A DNA stretch of 64,000 nucleotides, taken from the NCBI RefSeq assembly GCF_900199705.1, contig NZ_LT904908.1, positions 612,530 to 676,529 on the forward strand. Reading direction: 5' to 3'. The translations under genes and the position numbers were made by a program. The notes under the pieces are model-generated. The model saw only the letters and a list, made by a program, of their open reading frames with translations, did no database searches and was not told the origin of the DNA. Each line of letters opens with the position of its first letter. The first letter of the stretch is position 1. Below are positions 61,676 to 64,000 of the stretch, piece after piece. The stretch is from Collinsella provencensis (lineage in GTDB: Bacteria > Actinomycetota > Coriobacteriia > Coriobacteriales > Coriobacteriaceae).

Positions 61676-62632
61676 CTACACGCTCCTAATCCTCGGGTTG
61701 ATGAGCAGGTACAGCATATCAACCACGATATTGACAATGATGAAGGAGAGGGCGACGACGATGACAACGCCCATGACGAGCATGGGTTCGTTACCGGCAA
61801 CGCCGTCCTGGATTGCCATGCCCATACCAGGCAGGTTGAAGATGACCTCAATGACGACGGCGCCGCCCATGAGGTAACCGATCTTCATGCCGAGCGTGGT
61901 AACCGGCGTGATAAGGGCGTTGCGCAACACGTTGCGGGCGATGATGACCTTCTGGGGAAGGCCGGAACCCTTGGCGGTCTGCACGTAGTCCTTATCGAGT
62001 TCCTCGACCATGGCGGTACGCACGATACGCGTCATCTGGCCGGTAAGAGGAACTGCCAGGGAAATCGCGGGCATGATCATGCGAGCCATGTACCCGCCGA
62101 AGTTCGTCGCCGGGTTGGGCAGCGCGCCAGATGCGGGCAGCACATGCATGAACGAGGAGAATATCAAGATGAGGAGGACTGCCAACCAGAACGACGGCGT
62201 CGCGAGTCCCGCGATCGACACTAATCGAATCAGTTGGTCTGGCCAGCGATCGCGGTACAGTGCCGCGATGATTCCCAAGAGGAACGATACGACGGCGCCG
62301 ATTAGCAGGCCGAAGAACGTGAGCTGCATGGTGACGGGCAGGGCCTTGACGATGCGGTCGGCCACGGAATTGCGGCGAGCGCTGTAAGTACCCAAGTCGC
62401 CATGGAGCAAGTCACCCAGGTAACGGACGTAACGGACCGGCCAGGGATCGTCCAAGCCGTAGTCCTCGTGGTACTTCTGAATCTGCTCCTGCGTGGCGGA
62501 CTCGCCCAAGGCCTTATAGGCAGGGTCGATCGGCGAGAACGACATGAGGAAGAAAATCAGAAACGTCACGGCGATAGCCATGAACGGAAGTGCGATCAAA
62601 CGCCTTCCCACGAGTCTTAGGAGATTATTCAT
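61676..62632 (-). CDS. Opp-type ABC transporter permease (OppB-like)
   Basis: 318 aa. RLVGRRLIALPFMAIAVTFL at the start, EAA loop AKGSGLPQKVIIARNVLRNA, six membrane segments. It partners with the OppC half of the next protein. Start 62632. Confidence 0.94.
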   Translation of the reverse strand: MNNLLRLVGRRLIALPFMAIAVTFLIFFLMSFSPIDPAYKALGESATQEQIQKYHEDYGLDDPWPVRYVRYLGDLLHGDLGTYSARRNSVADRIVKALPVTMQLTFFGLLIGAVVSFLLGIIAALYRDRWPDQLIRLVSIAGLATPSFWLAVLLILIFSSFMHVLPASGALPNPATNFGGYMARMIMPAISLAVPLTGQMTRIVRTAMVEELDKDYVQTAKGSGLPQKVIIARNVLRNALITPVTTLGMKIGYLMGGAVVIEVIFNLPGMGMAIQDGVAGNEPMLVMGVVIVVALSFIIVNIVVDMLYLLINPRIRSV

Positions 62633-62667
62633 ACACTCCCCCCTCGATATGCCAACAGTACAAAACA

Positions 62668-62705
62668 AAACGGGGCAGGACGCCGTGAAGCTCACCCTGC
62701 CCCGC
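62668..62705 (-). terminator. Hairpin between binding protein and permease genes
   Basis: CGGGGCAGG / CCCTGCCCCG arms with a 14-base loop and TTTTG after it on the minus strand. Its position after the binding-protein gene suggests that it lowers the downstream transcript relative to that gene. Confidence 0.7.
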
Positions 62706-62757
62706 AATTGCCTACTTACGCGTAGGGATCTTCATCCCATCGAAATGGGAGAACGCA

Positions 62758-64000
62758 TTAAGCAGTAACCGTGCTCACACCGACAACCTGGACGCCGGTC
62801 GTGCCGATGCCCTTGAAGTCCGCGCTGACGGCGACGCCATCGGGGCTGGGGTTCTCGCGCCAAACGCCCGTCGGGGTAACGACCTGGAGCACCGGGTACA
62901 GAACAACGTTCTCGGCAAGGATGTCGAAGCACTGATTCCAAGCCTCCTGCTGGCCGGCCTCGTCGGCGCCCAGAGCCTCGTTCATGAGACCGTTGAGGGT
63001 CTTCCACTCCTCGGAGGTGTTCCAAGCGCAGCGGGTCGACATCCAGTTGTTGTCGCCGAACCACCAGTTGAGCAGCAGGTCGGTGTCGCCGCCGAAGCAG
63101 GACGGATCGCCCGGGGCGATGAGGATATCCCAAGAGTCGTCGGCCTGGTCGATGGCGGCATAGGTTGCCGGGGACTGGTCGGAAACGAGCTCGACGGTGA
63201 AGCCGAGGGCCTGGAGGTCCTGCTGGGCCTGGGTGCCCATGGAAACAACCTGAGCGTTGTCGGTGGTGCGCAGCACGATGGAGCCGGGCGTCACGCCAGC
63301 CTCCTCGAGCAGGCTCTTGGCCTTGTCGGCATCATAGGTGTAGGTGACGGAGGCCTTGTGATAGTTGGTGAAGGACTCCGGCAGGTAGCAAGTGGGGATG
63401 GAAGCAAGGCCGGAGAAGGCGTTGGCAACCATCTTCTCGGTGTTGAGCGCATACATGATGGCCTGACGCACCTTGACGTTGTCCCACGGAGCCTTCTTCA
63501 CGTTGAACATGATGAAGCGGGTACCAAAGCCGTTGACCTGGTCGACGGTGACGCCGGCGGCCTCGAGCTGCTCGATGGACTCGGGCGGCACGGACTCGGT
63601 AATCAGCGTGGTGCCCTCCTCCTGAGCGGTGGTGCGGGCGGTGGTGTCGGTGAGGACGTCGATACGCATCGCAGCGTCCTTGGCCGGGAACTCGCCGTTG
63701 TAGTTCTCGTTCGGAAGGAGCGTGACGTAGGTGTCGGACATCTCGTCATACATCCACGGGCCGGAGCCGACGGGCTTGGCGGCCGCGTCGTCGGCGGACT
63801 GGGAGGCCGGCGTGATGCGGATGATGGCCAGGCGCTCCTTCAGCAGGCCGAAGTTGGCGATATTGCACTTGACGGTGACAGTGGCGTCGTCCTTCTTCTC
63901 GATGGCGTCAAACATGGTGAGGAAGGAAACGTACATGCCGCCCTCGGCAGTGGCGCGCTCGAAAGAAGCGACGACATCGTCGGCGGTAACATCGGTGCCG
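62758..64000 (-). CDS. Family 5 substrate-binding protein of the nan transporter (5' end outside window)
   Basis: 414 codons seen, open to the window edge on its 5' side. Family 5 binding protein: VTADDVVASFERAT, KPVGSGPWMYDE, NVKVRQAIMYALNTEKMV, then the C-terminal lobe ending VVGVSTVTA. It is first in the run binding protein, OppB, OppCD, OppF, esterases, nanA, nanK, nanE. By context it binds sialic acid or a sialylated compound, though the family mostly binds peptides. Confidence 0.88.
   Translation of the reverse strand, partial: GTDVTADDVVASFERATAEGGMYVSFLTMFDAIEKKDDATVTVKCNIANFGLLKERLAIIRITPASQSADDAAAKPVGSGPWMYDEMSDTYVTLLPNENYNGEFPAKDAAMRIDVLTDTTARTTAQEEGTTLITESVPPESIEQLEAAGVTVDQVNGFGTRFIMFNVKKAPWDNVKVRQAIMYALNTEKMVANAFSGLASIPTCYLPESFTNYHKASVTYTYDADKAKSLLEEAGVTPGSIVLRTTDNAQVVSMGTQAQQDLQALGFTVELVSDQSPATYAAIDQADDSWDILIAPGDPSCFGGDTDLLLNWWFGDNNWMSTRCAWNTSEEWKTLNGLMNEALGADEAGQQEAWNQCFDILAENVVLYPVLQVVTPTGVWRENPSPDGVAVSADFKGIGTTGVQVVGVSTVTA

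Overview
The window looks like a chromosome segment from a Coriobacteriia (Collinsella/Olsenella-like) actinobacterium. This is judged from protein families and base composition only. The DNA is GC-rich. It carries a whiA-yvcK-rapZ cluster, ATP-dependent PEP carboxykinase, several Opp-type peptide ABC systems with twin-arginine lipoproteins, a gap-pgk-tpiA-gpmI glycolysis run, and Coriobacteriia-style stand-alone nuclease-like proteins. Most of it is ordinary core genome; three stretches are not.

Layout. 1-5.3 kb: a DEAD-box helicase (cut by the window edge), then a copper operon copA-copZ-csoR behind a CsoR-type operator. 5.5-10.3 kb: amidohydrolase, pckA and a flippase-like membrane protein. 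11-12 kb: a DUF559-like protein. 12.4-16.4 kb: serC-serA-DUF1015 and a small membrane protein. 16.5-19 kb: M19 dipeptidase, histidine phosphatase, YefM-YoeB. 19.2-23.55 kb: an accessory island (below), ending at a tRNA-Val gene. 24.3-27.8 kb: tRNAs Gly, Cys and Leu around a STAS/anti-sigma fusion and a SpoIIE-type phosphatase. 28-36 kb: an Opp ABC transporter with two binding proteins. 36.4-43.2 kb: secG, a second DUF559-like protein between two copies of a hairpin repeat, then gpmI, tpiA, pgk and gap. 43.5-46.4 kb: whiA, yvcK, rapZ. 46.7-53.6 kb: an unusual cluster of thiolase, DUF35, ACP, Pta/Ptb, Buk and two SpoVA-like membrane proteins with its own TetR regulator and phosphopantetheinyl transferase. 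54.2-64 kb: a sialic-acid type operon (nanE, nanK, nanA, two esterase-fold proteins and an Opp-type transporter).

Most interesting region. At 19590-23451 there are fifteen identical 36-bp type II CRISPR repeats. They separate normal 29-30 bp spacers and eight 178-547 bp pieces of coding DNA. Most of these pieces are 3' ends of polymorphic-toxin-like genes with their immunity genes, or starts of YjcQ-like genes. The last repeat is fused directly to a type II tracrRNA (anti-repeat, nexus, terminator), and no cas gene is present. The geometry is what a deletion by recombination between an array repeat and the tracrRNA anti-repeat would leave.

Second candidate system. The 46.7-53.6 kb cluster joins a thiolase/OB-fold pair, a dedicated ACP, an acyl phosphotransferase and carboxylate kinase, SpoVAC/SpoVAE-like membrane proteins, a PPTase and a TetR regulator. 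Tandem 32-bp repeats lie upstream of the thiolase gene. It resembles a small acyl-product pathway with an export channel, and I know of no description of it.
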